Shown: in pieces, positions 1 through 8,761 of the stretch
How the letters are laid out: every line of letters begins with the position of its first letter
How positions within the stretch are numbered: position 1 is the first letter of the stretch
NCBI RefSeq assembly: GCF_030812315.1
Contig: NZ_JAUSSM010000011.1
Span: 60,469 to 124,468, forward strand
Source of the DNA: Arthrobacter oryzae
Lineage (GTDB): Bacteria; Actinomycetota; Actinomycetes; Actinomycetales; Micrococcaceae
Length of the DNA: 64,000 nucleotides
Direction of reading: 5' to 3'
Program-made: the position numbers and the translations under genes
Notes under the pieces: model-generated
The model's database searches: none
Told to the model about the DNA's origin: nothing
Seen by the model: only the letters and a program-made list of their open reading frames with translations

Positions 1-1
1 G

Positions 2-1120
2 TACGCCGAGGGCTACCCGGGCCGCCGCTACTACGGCGGCTGCGAATACGTGGACATCGCCGAGCAGCTGGCGATCGACCGCGTCAAGGACCTGTTCGGC
101 GCCGAGTACGCCAACGTCCAGCCGCACTCCGGTGCGCAGGCGAACGCGGCAGCCCTGTCTGCCATGATCACCCCTGGCGACAAGATCCTCGGCCTCTCCC
201 TGGCCCACGGCGGGCACCTGACGCACGGGATGAAGCTCAACTTCTCCGGCAAGCTCTACAACGTGGCTGCCTACCAGGTGGAGCAGGACAACTTCCGCGT
301 CGACATGGACAAGCTCCGCGAGCAGGCCATCGCCGAAAAGCCCCAGGTGATCATCGCCGGCTGGTCCGCCTACCCGCGCCACCTGGACTTCGCCGCCTTC
401 CGCTCCATCGCCGACGAAGTCGGTGCGCTGCTCTGGACCGACATGGCCCACTTCGCCGGCCTCGTGGCTGCAGGCCTGCACCCGAGCCCGGTGCCGCACT
501 CCGACGTCGTCACCTCCACCGTGCACAAGACCCTCGCCGGCCCCCGCTCCGGTGTGATCCTGGCCAAGCAGGAGTGGGCCAAGAAGCTCAACTCCAACGT
601 GTTCCCGGGCCAGCAGGGCGGACCGCTCATGCACGTCATCGCCGCCAAGGCCGTTGCCTTCAAGATCGCAGGCACCGAGGAATTCAAGGAGCGCCAGGAG
701 CGCGTCCTCGAAGGCGCCAAGATCATCGCCGACCGCCTGAACCAGGCCGACGTTGCAGAAGCCGGCGTCTCCGTGCTCACCGGCGGCACGGACGTACACC
801 TGGTCCTGGTGGACCTGCGCAATTCCCAGCTGGACGGCCAGCAGGCCGAGGACCTCCTGCACTCCGTGGGCATCACCGTGAACCGCAACGCCGTTCCGTT
901 CGACCCCCGCCCGCCGATGGTCACCTCCGGCCTGCGCATCGGTACCCCGGCCCTGGCCACCCGCGGCTTCGGCGCCGAGGAATTCACCGAGGTTGCCGAG
1001 ATCATCGCCACCGCCCTGGTAAAAGGCACGGCCGGCAGCGTCGATATTGAAGCCCTGCAGGCCCGCGTGGACAAGCTCGCCGCCGACTTCCCGCTCTACC
1101 CGCAGCACGAGCAGTGGTGA
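2..1120 (+). CDS. glyA: Serine hydroxymethyltransferase, 5' truncated by window edge
   Basis: Interconverts serine and glycine with transfer of a one-carbon unit to tetrahydrofolate; cytosolic PLP enzyme. The reading frame is open from the first base and begins inside the conserved block YAEGYPGRRYYGGCE, so roughly the first 60-80 residues lie upstream of the window. The PLP-lysine motif TSTVHKTLAGPRSG is present, as are the family blocks NVFPGQQGGPL and the C-terminal GLRIGTPALATRG. It stops with TGA at 1118-1120, overlapping the GTG start of folD, so the two one-carbon genes are probably translationally coupled. Identity is clear; only the N terminus is missing. Confidence 0.97.
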   Translation, partial: YAEGYPGRRYYGGCEYVDIAEQLAIDRVKDLFGAEYANVQPHSGAQANAAALSAMITPGDKILGLSLAHGGHLTHGMKLNFSGKLYNVAAYQVEQDNFRVDMDKLREQAIAEKPQVIIAGWSAYPRHLDFAAFRSIADEVGALLWTDMAHFAGLVAAGLHPSPVPHSDVVTSTVHKTLAGPRSGVILAKQEWAKKLNSNVFPGQQGGPLMHVIAAKAVAFKIAGTEEFKERQERVLEGAKIIADRLNQADVAEAGVSVLTGGTDVHLVLVDLRNSQLDGQQAEDLLHSVGITVNRNAVPFDPRPPMVTSGLRIGTPALATRGFGAEEFTEVAEIIATALVKGTAGSVDIEALQARVDKLAADFPLYPQHEQW

Positions 1121-2040
1121 ACCCGTCCATGGCGCAGACCGCGAAGATCCTTGACGGCAAGGCAGCCGCCGCCGCCATCAAGTCCGAGCTGACTGAGCGT
1201 GTCGCGGCGCTGAAGGCCCACGGCATCACTCCTGGCATTGCCACTGTGCTCGTGGGCGCGGACCCTGCCTCGCAGCTGTACGTGTCCATGAAGCACAAGC
1301 AGTCTGTGGAGATCGGGATGAACTCGATCCAGCGTGAGCTTCCGGCGGATGCCACCCAGGCCCAGGTTGAGGCCCTCATTGACGACCTCAACGCTGACCC
1401 CGCCTGCCACGGGTACATCGTGCAGCTGCCGCTGCCCAAGCATTTGGACACCGACGCCATCCTCGAGCGGATCGACCCCGCCAAGGATGCCGACGGCCTG
1501 CACCCGACCAACCTTGGCCGGCTGGTGCTTAACGTTAACGGTGAGATCACGTCGCCGCTGCCGTGCACGCCCCGCGGCGTCATCGAGCTCCTGGAGCGCA
1601 ACGGCTTCAGCCTCGCCGGCAAGCACGTCGTGGTGGTCGGCCGCGGCGTCACGATCGGCCGCTCGATCGGCCTGCTGCTCACCCGGCGGGCCGTGAACGC
1701 CACGGTCACACTGACGCACACCGGCACCAAGAACCTCTCGGAGCTGCTGCGGCAGGCGGACGTCATTGTGGGCGCGGCGGGTGCCAAGCACATCGTCAAG
1801 GCGGCGGACGTGAAGCCGGGCGCGGCCGTGCTTGACGTCGGTGTCACCCGTGAAACCGACCCTGAGACGGGCAAGAGCAGGGTTCATGGCGACATCGATC
1901 CCGCCGCTGCCGAGGTAGCGGGCTGGATTTCACCGAATCCGGGCGGTGTCGGTCCCATGACCGTGGCTCTGCTTATGACCAACGTGGTCGAAGCCGCGGA
2001 ACGCAAATTGGCTGCGGACAGCACTTCGGGCATCGCATAG
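1114..2040 (+). CDS. folD: Methylenetetrahydrofolate dehydrogenase / methenyltetrahydrofolate cyclohydrolase
   Basis: Bifunctional cytosolic enzyme converting 5,10-methylene-THF to 10-formyl-THF with NADP+. It shows the FolD signatures: YVSMKHKQSVEIGM (catalytic Lys region), GYIVQLPLPKHLD, CTPRGVIELL, VVVVGRGVTIGRSIGLLL (NADP-binding) and PGGVGPMTVALLM near the C terminus. Length is normal for the family (about 300 aa). GTG 1114 overlaps the end of glyA; ATG 1129 gives a start five residues later and is equally plausible. The pairing with glyA fits: GlyA supplies the methylene-THF that FolD oxidises. A hairpin terminator follows directly. Confidence 0.96.
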   Translation: MVNPSMAQTAKILDGKAAAAAIKSELTERVAALKAHGITPGIATVLVGADPASQLYVSMKHKQSVEIGMNSIQRELPADATQAQVEALIDDLNADPACHGYIVQLPLPKHLDTDAILERIDPAKDADGLHPTNLGRLVLNVNGEITSPLPCTPRGVIELLERNGFSLAGKHVVVVGRGVTIGRSIGLLLTRRAVNATVTLTHTGTKNLSELLRQADVIVGAAGAKHIVKAADVKPGAAVLDVGVTRETDPETGKSRVHGDIDPAAAEVAGWISPNPGGVGPMTVALLMTNVVEAAERKLAADSTSGIA

Positions 2041-2058
2041 CCAACTGAAATGCAGCAG

Positions 2059-2088
2059 GGGCGCCTACTCCCGTGGGAGTAGGCGCCC
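2059..2088 (+). terminator. Hairpin terminator after folD
   Basis: Perfect inverted repeat: 14-base arm GGGCGCCTACTCCC (2059-2072), two-base centre, matching arm 2075-2088. No long T tract follows, as is common in high-GC actinobacteria. It closes the glyA-folD unit. Confidence 0.75.
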
Positions 2089-2139
2089 TACTGCGTTAAG
2101 CCGACGACGCCGCGCGGCCGGCGCGGCTAGGCTCGCAGT

Positions 2140-3309
2140 ATGCCGCGCCGATTCCAAGGTCCAACCACTGCCGTAGTGGTGATCACAGTGGCTGTGGTCC
2201 AGGTGATGGGCACGTTCTTCGCCGCCGCGCGCCAGCCGGACCTGCGGCCGCTGGACGCCCTGGCCTTCGTGCTGCTGCTCGCCGGTCCGGCGGCGTTGTC
2301 CCTCCGGCGGCGGGCCCCGGCCGTCATGCTCCCGGCGGTTGCCGCGGCAACACTCGTGTACCTGGTCTCCGGTTATCCCTGGGGCCCCGTGCTGCTCTCC
2401 CTGGCGCTGGCCATCGTCTTCTCGGCCGCCGCCGGCAGGCGGTGGCAGGCTTGGACTGTGGCTGGCGCCGGCGCCGGCGCACTGGTGGCGCACTTTGCGG
2501 TCAGCGGCGACGAAGGTGCCTTGATCCGGGCCGTGGCTGGCACATCGTGGCTGGTGATCCTGGTGCTGCTGGGGGAGGGCGCCCGGCTGCGCCATGAACG
2601 CGTGGCCGAAAGGCGCCGCCAGCAGGAGACAAGGGAACAGGCCGCCCGCGACGAATACCGCCTTGCCCTGGCCAGGGACATCCATGACGTTGTGGCGCAC
2701 TCGTTGTCCATGATCCACGTCCGCGCCTCAGTGGCACTCCATCTGGGGGACCGCGATCCCGATCAGTTCCGCCCTGCCCTGGAAGCCATCAAAACGGCGA
2801 GCAAGGAATCCCTGGACGAGGTCCGCCAGCTATTGGGCGTGCTCCGGGATGATGCACCGCTCCGTCCGGCTTCGGGGCCGGGGCTGCGCAAGCTCCCCGA
2901 ACTCGCGGAGAACGCGCGCCGTGCCGGACTGGACGTGAAGCTGCAGGTGCTCCCGGAGCATGGAACGGCCAGGCCAGTCGCCGGAGTCGTGGAGGAAGCG
3001 GCCTACCGGATCGTGCAGGAGGCGCTCACCAACGTGGTGCGGCACGCCCGTGCCGGCAGGGCCGCCGTCGTGCTTGACGTACCGGAAGACGGGCCCGACG
3101 CCGGGCAGCTCACCGTCACGGTCGACGACGACGGCCGCGGCGCGGCCGGGGTGCCGGAGGGCAACGGCCTGACCGGGATGCGGGAACGCGCGGCGGCGCT
3201 GGGCGGCACGGTACGGTTCGTGCCGCTGCATCCGGGCTGGCGGGTCCAGGCGGTCCTGCCGCTTGGCGACACCCCGATTACGGGCGGCCAGAGGGAGGGG
3301 CAGCGATGA
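2140..3309 (+). CDS. Sensor histidine kinase, DesK/NarL (HisKA_3) class
   Basis: Membrane sensor kinase of a two-component system. The N-terminal half has about four to five hydrophobic segments between residues 10 and 145 and no recognisable extracellular domain. A coiled linker (about 150-175) leads to the dimerisation/phosphoacceptor motif RDIHDVVAHSLS with His182. The HATPase_c domain carries an N box (EEAAYRIVQEALTNVVRHA), DDDGRGAAG and GNGLTGMRERAAALGG. The ATG at 2140 follows a TAGGCT box at 2128-2133 by six bases with no Shine-Dalgarno, suggesting a leaderless mRNA. The stop overlaps the start of the response regulator (ATGA). The stimulus is unknown. Confidence 0.92.
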   Translation: MPRRFQGPTTAVVVITVAVVQVMGTFFAAARQPDLRPLDALAFVLLLAGPAALSLRRRAPAVMLPAVAAATLVYLVSGYPWGPVLLSLALAIVFSAAAGRRWQAWTVAGAGAGALVAHFAVSGDEGALIRAVAGTSWLVILVLLGEGARLRHERVAERRRQQETREQAARDEYRLALARDIHDVVAHSLSMIHVRASVALHLGDRDPDQFRPALEAIKTASKESLDEVRQLLGVLRDDAPLRPASGPGLRKLPELAENARRAGLDVKLQVLPEHGTARPVAGVVEEAAYRIVQEALTNVVRHARAGRAAVVLDVPEDGPDAGQLTVTVDDDGRGAAGVPEGNGLTGMRERAAALGGTVRFVPLHPGWRVQAVLPLGDTPITGGQREGQR

Positions 3310-3977
3310 TCCGCATCCTGATCGCCGATGACCAGACGCTCATCCGCGCCGGATTCCGTGCGCTCCTGGACGCCGAACCGGACATGGAAGTCGTGGCCGA
3401 ATGCGGAACCGGTGACGACGCCGTGCGGCTGGCGGCACGGGAAAGGCCCGACGTCGTACTTATGGACATCCGCATGCCGCAGGGCGACGGACTGGACGCG
3501 ACCCGCCGGATCCTGGCCGATCCCGCCCTTCCCGGAACGCGGGTCATCATCCTCACCACCTTCGAGCTGGACGAGTACATTGCCGAGGCCGTGCGGGCGG
3601 GCGCTGCCGGATTCCTCGTCAAGGACACCGAACCGGAGGAACTGCTCCGCGCAGTGCGTGTGGTGCACGACGGCGACGCCCTCCTGTCGCCCTCAGTGAC
3701 CCGCAGGATCATGGCCCAGCTGGCCCTGCAGCCCCGCGCGGCCGGCAAGCCGGCCGACGCCGTGCTGGACCGGATCACCGACCGGGAACGCGAGGTGCTC
3801 CAGCTGGTGGGGGAGGGGCTGAACAACGCGGAGATCGCCGTCAGGCTCTTCATTACACCGCTGACCGCCAAAACCCATGTCTCGCGGATCATGGCGAAGC
3901 TGCAGGTCCGGGACCGCGCGCAACTGGTGGTGCTGGCCTATGAATCGGGCCTGGTCCGGCCCGGCTGGAGCAGTTGA
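3306..3977 (+). CDS. LuxR/NarL-family response regulator
   Basis: DNA-binding partner of the kinase immediately upstream (4-base overlap). The receiver domain has acidic residues D8/D9, phosphoacceptor D54 in VVLMDIRMP, the switch Thr in IILTTFELDEY and Lys in GFLVKDTEPEE. The C-terminal HTH (about 155-212) matches the LuxR signature, TDREREVLQLVGEGLNNAEIA, then TAKTHVSRIMAKL. 223 aa is standard. The target is not shown by sequence; the downstream SHOCT protein and ABC-2 exporter genes are reasonable candidates because kinase-regulator-exporter clusters are common in Gram-positives (inference). Confidence 0.94.
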   Translation: MIRILIADDQTLIRAGFRALLDAEPDMEVVAECGTGDDAVRLAARERPDVVLMDIRMPQGDGLDATRRILADPALPGTRVIILTTFELDEYIAEAVRAGAAGFLVKDTEPEELLRAVRVVHDGDALLSPSVTRRIMAQLALQPRAAGKPADAVLDRITDREREVLQLVGEGLNNAEIAVRLFITPLTAKTHVSRIMAKLQVRDRAQLVVLAYESGLVRPGWSS

Positions 3978-4110
3978 CGCGGCTCTGCTGCCTCCCGGGG
4001 GAGTACGGCCCCAGCCGCAAGTGCCTCCCGTCGCGGGACGACCGCGGGGAGTGCCGAAACCAGACTTGAAGCAGAGCCGAGATGCGGCTCGTTGAGAGTT
4101 TGGAGCTGAC

Positions 4111-4425
4111 ATGTTGACAGCAATTGGCACCGTCATGGGCACCGCGGCCGTGCAGGCGGCCGCCGGGCACGTTCCGGCTGGCGTGGCCGCCCACGCCCCG
4201 TGGTACGACGGCGGCTTCTCGCCCTGGTTCCTGCTGTTTCCGCTGTTCTGGATCCTGGTCATCGGCCTGATCACTTTCGTCGCCCGCCGGACGTGGCGGA
4301 CCAACCACCGCTGGGCGGCCCGGCAGGGCGGCGAAGGGGTGCTCCGCGAACGATATGCCCGCGGGGAAATTGACGAAACGGAGTACCGCCAGCGTCTGGA
4401 GGTCCTCCGCGCCGAGGAAAAGTAG
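4111..4425 (+). CDS. Small membrane protein with C-terminal SHOCT domain
   Basis: 104-residue protein with a mildly hydrophobic N terminus, a clear transmembrane segment at about residues 37-57 (WFLLFPLFWILVIGLITFVA) and a C-terminal SHOCT-type motif (LRERYARGEIDETEYRQRLEVLR). SHOCT modules are short oligomerisation or regulatory segments, often on small membrane proteins beside transport or stress genes; no enzymatic role is known. It lies between the two-component pair and the ABC exporter and may act as an accessory membrane factor there (inference). A hairpin terminator follows. Confidence 0.85.
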   Translation: MLTAIGTVMGTAAVQAAAGHVPAGVAAHAPWYDGGFSPWFLLFPLFWILVIGLITFVARRTWRTNHRWAARQGGEGVLRERYARGEIDETEYRQRLEVLRAEEK

Positions 4426-4431
4426 GTCCTC

Positions 4432-4462
4432 CTCCGGCGCCCTCCGCGGCAGGGCGCCGGAG
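4432..4462 (+). terminator. Hairpin terminator after SHOCT gene
   Basis: 12-base perfect arms CTCCGGCGCCCT (4432-4443) and its complement (4451-4462) around a 7-base loop. It separates the SHOCT gene from the ABC exporter, whose own promoter is probably in the AT-rich stretch 4477-4535, which also holds the 8-base palindrome GTTCGAAC at 4516-4523. Confidence 0.7.
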
Positions 4463-4613
4463 CCGGGCAGGTCCAACAAAATCGAATGGATTTTTTGAGA
4501 TTCAACTCTTTCTTTGTTCGAACGTGAGTACTAACGTTGTGTGGGTGCCTGAACTTGTGTCCAACGAAGAACTGTCAAGCAAACAATCCCGCACCCACAC
4601 CCAGGGCGACCAG

Positions 4614-5537
4614 ATGCAGTACGTCATCAGCGCCGAAAACCTCACCAAAACCTATGGCGACGTCACCGCCGTCGACGGCATTTCCTTTAACGTTCCGGCC
4701 GGCGAGGCCTTCGGCCTGCTTGGCCCCAACGGGGCTGGCAAGTCCACCACCATGAAGATGATCGGCGGTGTCTCGCAGCGCACCTCGGGAAGCCTGTCCA
4801 TCATGGGGCTGGACCCCGAAAGCCACGGCCCGGAAGTCCGCGCCCACCTGGGCGTTGTGCCGCAGCAGGACAACCTCGATGAAGAGCTCAAGGTCCGCGA
4901 CAACCTGCTGGTCTATGGCCGGTACTTCGGGCTCCCCATGAGCTACCTGCGTCCCAAAGCCGATGAGCTGCTGGAATTCGCCCAGCTGACGGACAAGGCC
5001 AAGTCCAAGGTGGACGCACTGTCCGGCGGCATGAAGCGGCGGCTCACCATTGCGCGCTCACTCATCAACGAACCCCGGATCCTGCTCCTGGACGAGCCCA
5101 CCACGGGCCTGGACCCGCAGGCCCGGCACATTCTCTGGGACAGGCTGTTCCGGCTCAAGGAACAGGGCGTCACGCTCATCCTGACCACGCACTACATGGA
5201 CGAGGCCGAACAGCTGTGTGACCGTTTGATCGTCGTGGACAAGGGCCGGATCATGGCCGAGGGCTCGCCGGCCAGCCTGATCCGTGAATACTCCACCCGC
5301 GAAGTCCTGGAGCTGCGCTTCGGCTCGGAACGCAACGCCACGATCGGTGCCGAGCTCGAGGGCATCGGCGAGCGGCTGGAGACACTCCCGGACCGGGTGC
5401 TGATCTACGCCCACGACGGCGAAGCCGCCCTGGAGCAGGTCTCCGCCCGCGGACTGCGCCCGCTCACCTCACTCGTCCGCCGGTCATCCCTGGAGGACGT
5501 CTTCCTCCGCCTCACCGGCAGGAGCCTCGTTGACTGA
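4614..5537 (+). CDS. ABC-2 exporter ATP-binding protein (DrrA/NodI-like)
   Basis: Nucleotide-binding subunit of an ABC-2 exporter. Walker A GPNGAGKST (about residues 37-45), Q-loop VVPQQDN, signature LSGGMKRRL, Walker B ILLLDEPTTGLDP and H-loop TTHYMDE are all intact; the C-terminal 70 residues resemble the DrrA/NodI regulatory tail. I chose ATG 4614, where the ABC fold begins (MQYVISAENLTKTYGD); an in-frame ATG-less extension to GTG 4524 would add 30 residues with no family similarity. The gene overlaps the first permease by 8 bases. Substrate unknown; relatives export drugs, lipids or polysaccharides. Confidence 0.92.
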   Translation: MQYVISAENLTKTYGDVTAVDGISFNVPAGEAFGLLGPNGAGKSTTMKMIGGVSQRTSGSLSIMGLDPESHGPEVRAHLGVVPQQDNLDEELKVRDNLLVYGRYFGLPMSYLRPKADELLEFAQLTDKAKSKVDALSGGMKRRLTIARSLINEPRILLLDEPTTGLDPQARHILWDRLFRLKEQGVTLILTTHYMDEAEQLCDRLIVVDKGRIMAEGSPASLIREYSTREVLELRFGSERNATIGAELEGIGERLETLPDRVLIYAHDGEAALEQVSARGLRPLTSLVRRSSLEDVFLRLTGRSLVD

Positions 5538-6414
5538 GCAGTCCGCGCCTTCCGTTCAGGGTGCCGGCGGCCGCGGTCCCGCCGCGCCCGCCCTGCTTCG
5601 TGCCCACTCGCCGGCCGTGTCCGCGGCCCGTGCCCGCCGCTGGGGCTCGTTCTACTATGCCGAGCAGGTCCTCCGCGTTATGAAGGGCTACGGCTGGACC
5701 ATCGTGATGTACGGCGTGGGCCAGCCGGTGGCGTACCTGTTCGCCATGGGGGTGGGCCTGGCCACCCTGGTGGACACGAACAGCGGGGCCGCGTTCGGCG
5801 GCGTCAGCTACCTCGCGTTCATCGCCCCTGCACTGCTCATCTCCGCTGCCGTCATGACGGCAGCCAACGAATTCACGTTCCCGGTCATGGACGGGTTCAA
5901 ATGGCGGCGCGTGTACTACGGGCCGCATGCTTCACCGCTCACCCCGGAACAGATCGCCTCCGGCCACATCATGGCGGTGTCCCTGCGGTTCCTGCTGCAG
6001 TCCGCCATCTACTTCGTGGTGGTGGCGCTCTTCGGCGCGTCGCCGAGCGGCTGGGGCTGGGTGTCTGTCCTGGTGGCCACACTGGCCGGGCTCTCCTTCG
6101 GCCTGCCGCTGATGGCCTACGCCGCGTCCATCAAGGAGGACAAGGGCCAGTTCGCCATGGTGATGAGGTTCATCGTGACTCCCTTGTTCCTGTTCTCGGG
6201 AACGTTCTTCCCGCTCGATTCGCTGCCGCTTGTGGTGCGGTGGATCGGCTGGATTTCGCCGATCTGGCACGGCACGGAGCTGGGCCGGGTCTTCAGCTAC
6301 GGCTATGAGGAAGCGCCCCTGCTGACCATCGCCCACGTCGTGTTCCTGGTTGGTCTCGCCGTTGCCGGCTGGATGCTCACCAAGCGCCAATTCGTCAGGA
6401 GGCTGGGCCAATGA
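5530..6414 (+). CDS. ABC-2 type permease, first of pair
   Basis: Integral membrane subunit of the ABC-2 exporter, 294 aa. A polar N-terminal tail of about 45 residues is followed by about six transmembrane segments; the block RFIVTPLFLFSGTFFPLDSLP is typical of ABC-2 permeases. The TTG start at 5530 overlaps the ATPase gene, and the stop overlaps the next permease (ATGA), so all three are co-translated. Two non-identical permeases after one ATPase suggest a heterodimeric transmembrane part. Confidence 0.9.
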   Translation: MTEQSAPSVQGAGGRGPAAPALLRAHSPAVSAARARRWGSFYYAEQVLRVMKGYGWTIVMYGVGQPVAYLFAMGVGLATLVDTNSGAAFGGVSYLAFIAPALLISAAVMTAANEFTFPVMDGFKWRRVYYGPHASPLTPEQIASGHIMAVSLRFLLQSAIYFVVVALFGASPSGWGWVSVLVATLAGLSFGLPLMAYAASIKEDKGQFAMVMRFIVTPLFLFSGTFFPLDSLPLVVRWIGWISPIWHGTELGRVFSYGYEEAPLLTIAHVVFLVGLAVAGWMLTKRQFVRRLGQ

Positions 6415-7274
6415 GCACTCTGGCGGAAAGCCACAACCCAGGGAGTCACAACCCGGGAGGCCACAGCGTCACCGAAGCGGCGCGGAACCGCCGCTTCGGG
6501 CCCATGTACTCACGGAACGTCAAGGCAGTCATCGCCCGCGGGCTCATGGCCACCAAGAGCAGCAACTGGATGGTGATGCTTTCCGGCTTCTTCGAGCCCG
6601 TGCTCTACCTCATCTCCATGGGCGTGGGACTGGGCGCCATCGTGGGCGCCGTGCAGGGTCCCGGCGGCCAGGAAATCAGCTACGCCGCGTACATTGCGCC
6701 GGCGCTGCTGGCCGTGTCCGCGATGAACGGCGCCGTGTACGACTCCACCTGGAACGTCTTCTTCAAGATGAACTTCGCCAAGCTGTACCAGGGCATGCTC
6801 TACACGTCCCTGGGGCCGTTGGACGTGGCCATGGGGGAGATCTTCCTGGCGCTGCTGCGGGGCCTGCTGTACGCCACCGGGTTCACCGCCGTCATGGGAG
6901 TCATGGGGCTGATCACCACGCCCTGGGCCATCCTCATGATTCCGGCGTCCGTGCTGATCGCCTTTGGTTTCGCCAGCTTCGGGATGGGGATCACCAGCTT
7001 CATGAAGACCTTCCAGCAGATGGACTGGATCAACTTCGTGATGCTCCCGATGTTCCTCTTCAGCGCCACGTTCTACCCGCTCAGCGTGTACCCGCAGTAC
7101 ATCCAGTGGCTCATCCAGGCCATGCCCCTGTGGCATGGGGTGGAGCTGCTCCGGCAGATCAGCGTAGGGATTTTCAGCCCCGCCACCGCCATCCATGTGG
7201 GGTACTACCTCGTGATGATCGTGCTGGGGGTCATGCTCACCGCCGGGCGCCTGCGCAAGCTGTTCCTGAAGTAG
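6411..7274 (+). CDS. ABC-2 type permease, second of pair
   Basis: Second membrane subunit (287 aa), a diverged paralogue of the preceding gene, with the matching block NFVMLPMFLFSATFYPLSVYP and about six membrane segments. The first 25 residues are polar with a short repeat (NPGSHNPGGHS). Starts at an ATGA overlap. It ends the exporter operon. Substrate not inferable from sequence. Confidence 0.9.
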   Translation: MSTLAESHNPGSHNPGGHSVTEAARNRRFGPMYSRNVKAVIARGLMATKSSNWMVMLSGFFEPVLYLISMGVGLGAIVGAVQGPGGQEISYAAYIAPALLAVSAMNGAVYDSTWNVFFKMNFAKLYQGMLYTSLGPLDVAMGEIFLALLRGLLYATGFTAVMGVMGLITTPWAILMIPASVLIAFGFASFGMGITSFMKTFQQMDWINFVMLPMFLFSATFYPLSVYPQYIQWLIQAMPLWHGVELLRQISVGIFSPATAIHVGYYLVMIVLGVMLTAGRLRKLFLK

Positions 7275-7332
7275 CGTTCGCCCGGGGTGGAAGCGGCCAT
7301 TTCCACCTTCGCGCGTTTGAGACAATGGAGGC

Positions 7333-7896
7333 ATGCGAACTCTGGGTAACCCTAACTCTGCGTCCAACCCGGCCAAGGGCGGGTTCTCCATGCTCCGGAT
7401 CAGCGGCCCGGGAATGATGGTGTTCGTCATCGCCTTCGTCGTTGCCGTCATCTTCGCCGCCAACCAGAACGACGTCGTGGGCTGGGTTGTGGCCATCATC
7501 GCCGGATTCTGGCTCGCGCTGGCCGCGTTCGTCGTCTTCAGCATCCAGAAGGCGGCCAAGAAGGCGACCGCCAAGATTAACGAGGCGCAGAACGCCTTCA
7601 ACGCGGCGACCGGCCGCGCGCCGTCGTCGGGCAGTGCCGATCACGGCGGCACGCGCCTGGTGCAGTCACGCAGTGAGGCGGACGAAGTCCGGGACCTTAA
7701 GCTGGACCACTCCTTCAAGATCGTCCAGGTCCAGGTGCGCGTCGTCGACCAGGAGCGGGCCAAGGGCGACGCAGCGGACCAGGACACCATCCGCCGCGCG
7801 CTGGAAACCATCGAAATCACGGCCACCAACGCCAGGGACATGATCAAGTCCTCCGGCGGTGCTGACGAGCCCGTCAGCGGAACCATCATCGACTAG
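7333..7896 (+). CDS. Conserved hypothetical membrane protein
   Basis: 187 aa with two transmembrane segments near residues 28-45 and 48-68 (GMMVFVIAFVVAVIFAANQN; WVVAIIAGFWLALAAFVVF), then a basic/Ala-rich helix and a charged C-terminal cytoplasmic region (about 110-187). I do not recognise a named family. A GGAG sits only two bases before the ATG. The GTG start of xthA lies eleven bases past its stop. Confidence 0.75.
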   Translation: MRTLGNPNSASNPAKGGFSMLRISGPGMMVFVIAFVVAVIFAANQNDVVGWVVAIIAGFWLALAAFVVFSIQKAAKKATAKINEAQNAFNAATGRAPSSGSADHGGTRLVQSRSEADEVRDLKLDHSFKIVQVQVRVVDQERAKGDAADQDTIRRALETIEITATNARDMIKSSGGADEPVSGTIID

Positions 7897-7906
7897 AGTG
7901 GAGCGG

Positions 7907-8740
7907 GTGAGCTCGGCATTGAAGAAGGACCACCTTCGCATCGCATCAGTCAACGTCAACGGCCTCCGTGCTGCCTACAAGAACGGCATGGCGGAGTGGC
8001 TTGAACCCCGCGAGGTTGACATCCTCTGCCTCCAGGAGGTCAGGGCGCCCGACGCGATCGTCCGGCAGCTCCTGGGCGAGGGCTGGTTCATCCTCCATGA
8101 GGAAGCCGAAGCCAAGGGCCGTGCGGGCGTGGCTATTGCCTCCCGTACCGATCCGCTGGCCACCCGTTCACACATCGGCGACGACTACTTTGCCACCGCA
8201 GGCCGCTGGGTCGAGGCGGACTTCCGGGTGAGGGACGCCGCCGGTGAAGCCGCCACACTGACAGTGGTGAGCGCCTACGTCCACTCCGGCGAAGCAGGAA
8301 CGCCCAAACAGGACGACAAGTTCCGTTTCCTCGACCTCATGGTCAACCGCCTCCCCGAGCTCGCAAAGCACAGCGACCATGCCCTCGTAGTGGGCGACCT
8401 GAACGTGGGCCACACGGAACTGGACATCAGGAACTGGAAGGGCAACGTCAAGCGTGCCGGCTTCCTTCCGGAGGAGCGTGCCTACTTTGACCGCTTCTTC
8501 GGCGAAGAAATCGGATGGAGGGATGTTCACAGGGGCCTGGCGGGAAACGTCGACGGCCCCTACACCTGGTGGTCCCAGCGCGGAAAAGCCTTTGACAATG
8601 ACACAGGCTGGCGCATCGACTACCACATGGCTACCCCCGCACTGGCTGCCGCGGCAATCTCGGCAGTAGTGGACCGGGCACCGTCATGGGACACCCGCTT
8701 CTCCGACCACGCACCGCTGGTAGTGGACTACCAGCTCTGA
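7907..8740 (+). CDS. xthA: Exodeoxyribonuclease III (AP endonuclease family)
   Basis: Mg-dependent AP endonuclease / 3'-5' exonuclease for base-excision repair. The endonuclease/exonuclease/phosphatase fold is complete: RIASVNVNGLRA, DILCLQEVRA (metal-binding Glu), GRAGVAIASR, the catalytic VVGDLNVGH block, TWWSQRG, WRIDYHMAT and C-terminal SDHAPLVVDY. GTG 7907 is preferred: TAGAGT at 7894-7899, overlapping the upstream stop codon, lies seven bases before it, the spacing expected of a leaderless promoter. GTG 7898 is an alternative three codons upstream. Confidence 0.93.
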   Translation: MSSALKKDHLRIASVNVNGLRAAYKNGMAEWLEPREVDILCLQEVRAPDAIVRQLLGEGWFILHEEAEAKGRAGVAIASRTDPLATRSHIGDDYFATAGRWVEADFRVRDAAGEAATLTVVSAYVHSGEAGTPKQDDKFRFLDLMVNRLPELAKHSDHALVVGDLNVGHTELDIRNWKGNVKRAGFLPEERAYFDRFFGEEIGWRDVHRGLAGNVDGPYTWWSQRGKAFDNDTGWRIDYHMATPALAAAAISAVVDRAPSWDTRFSDHAPLVVDYQL

Positions 8741-8761
8741 GCCCCGAAGGTTTTTCTCACA

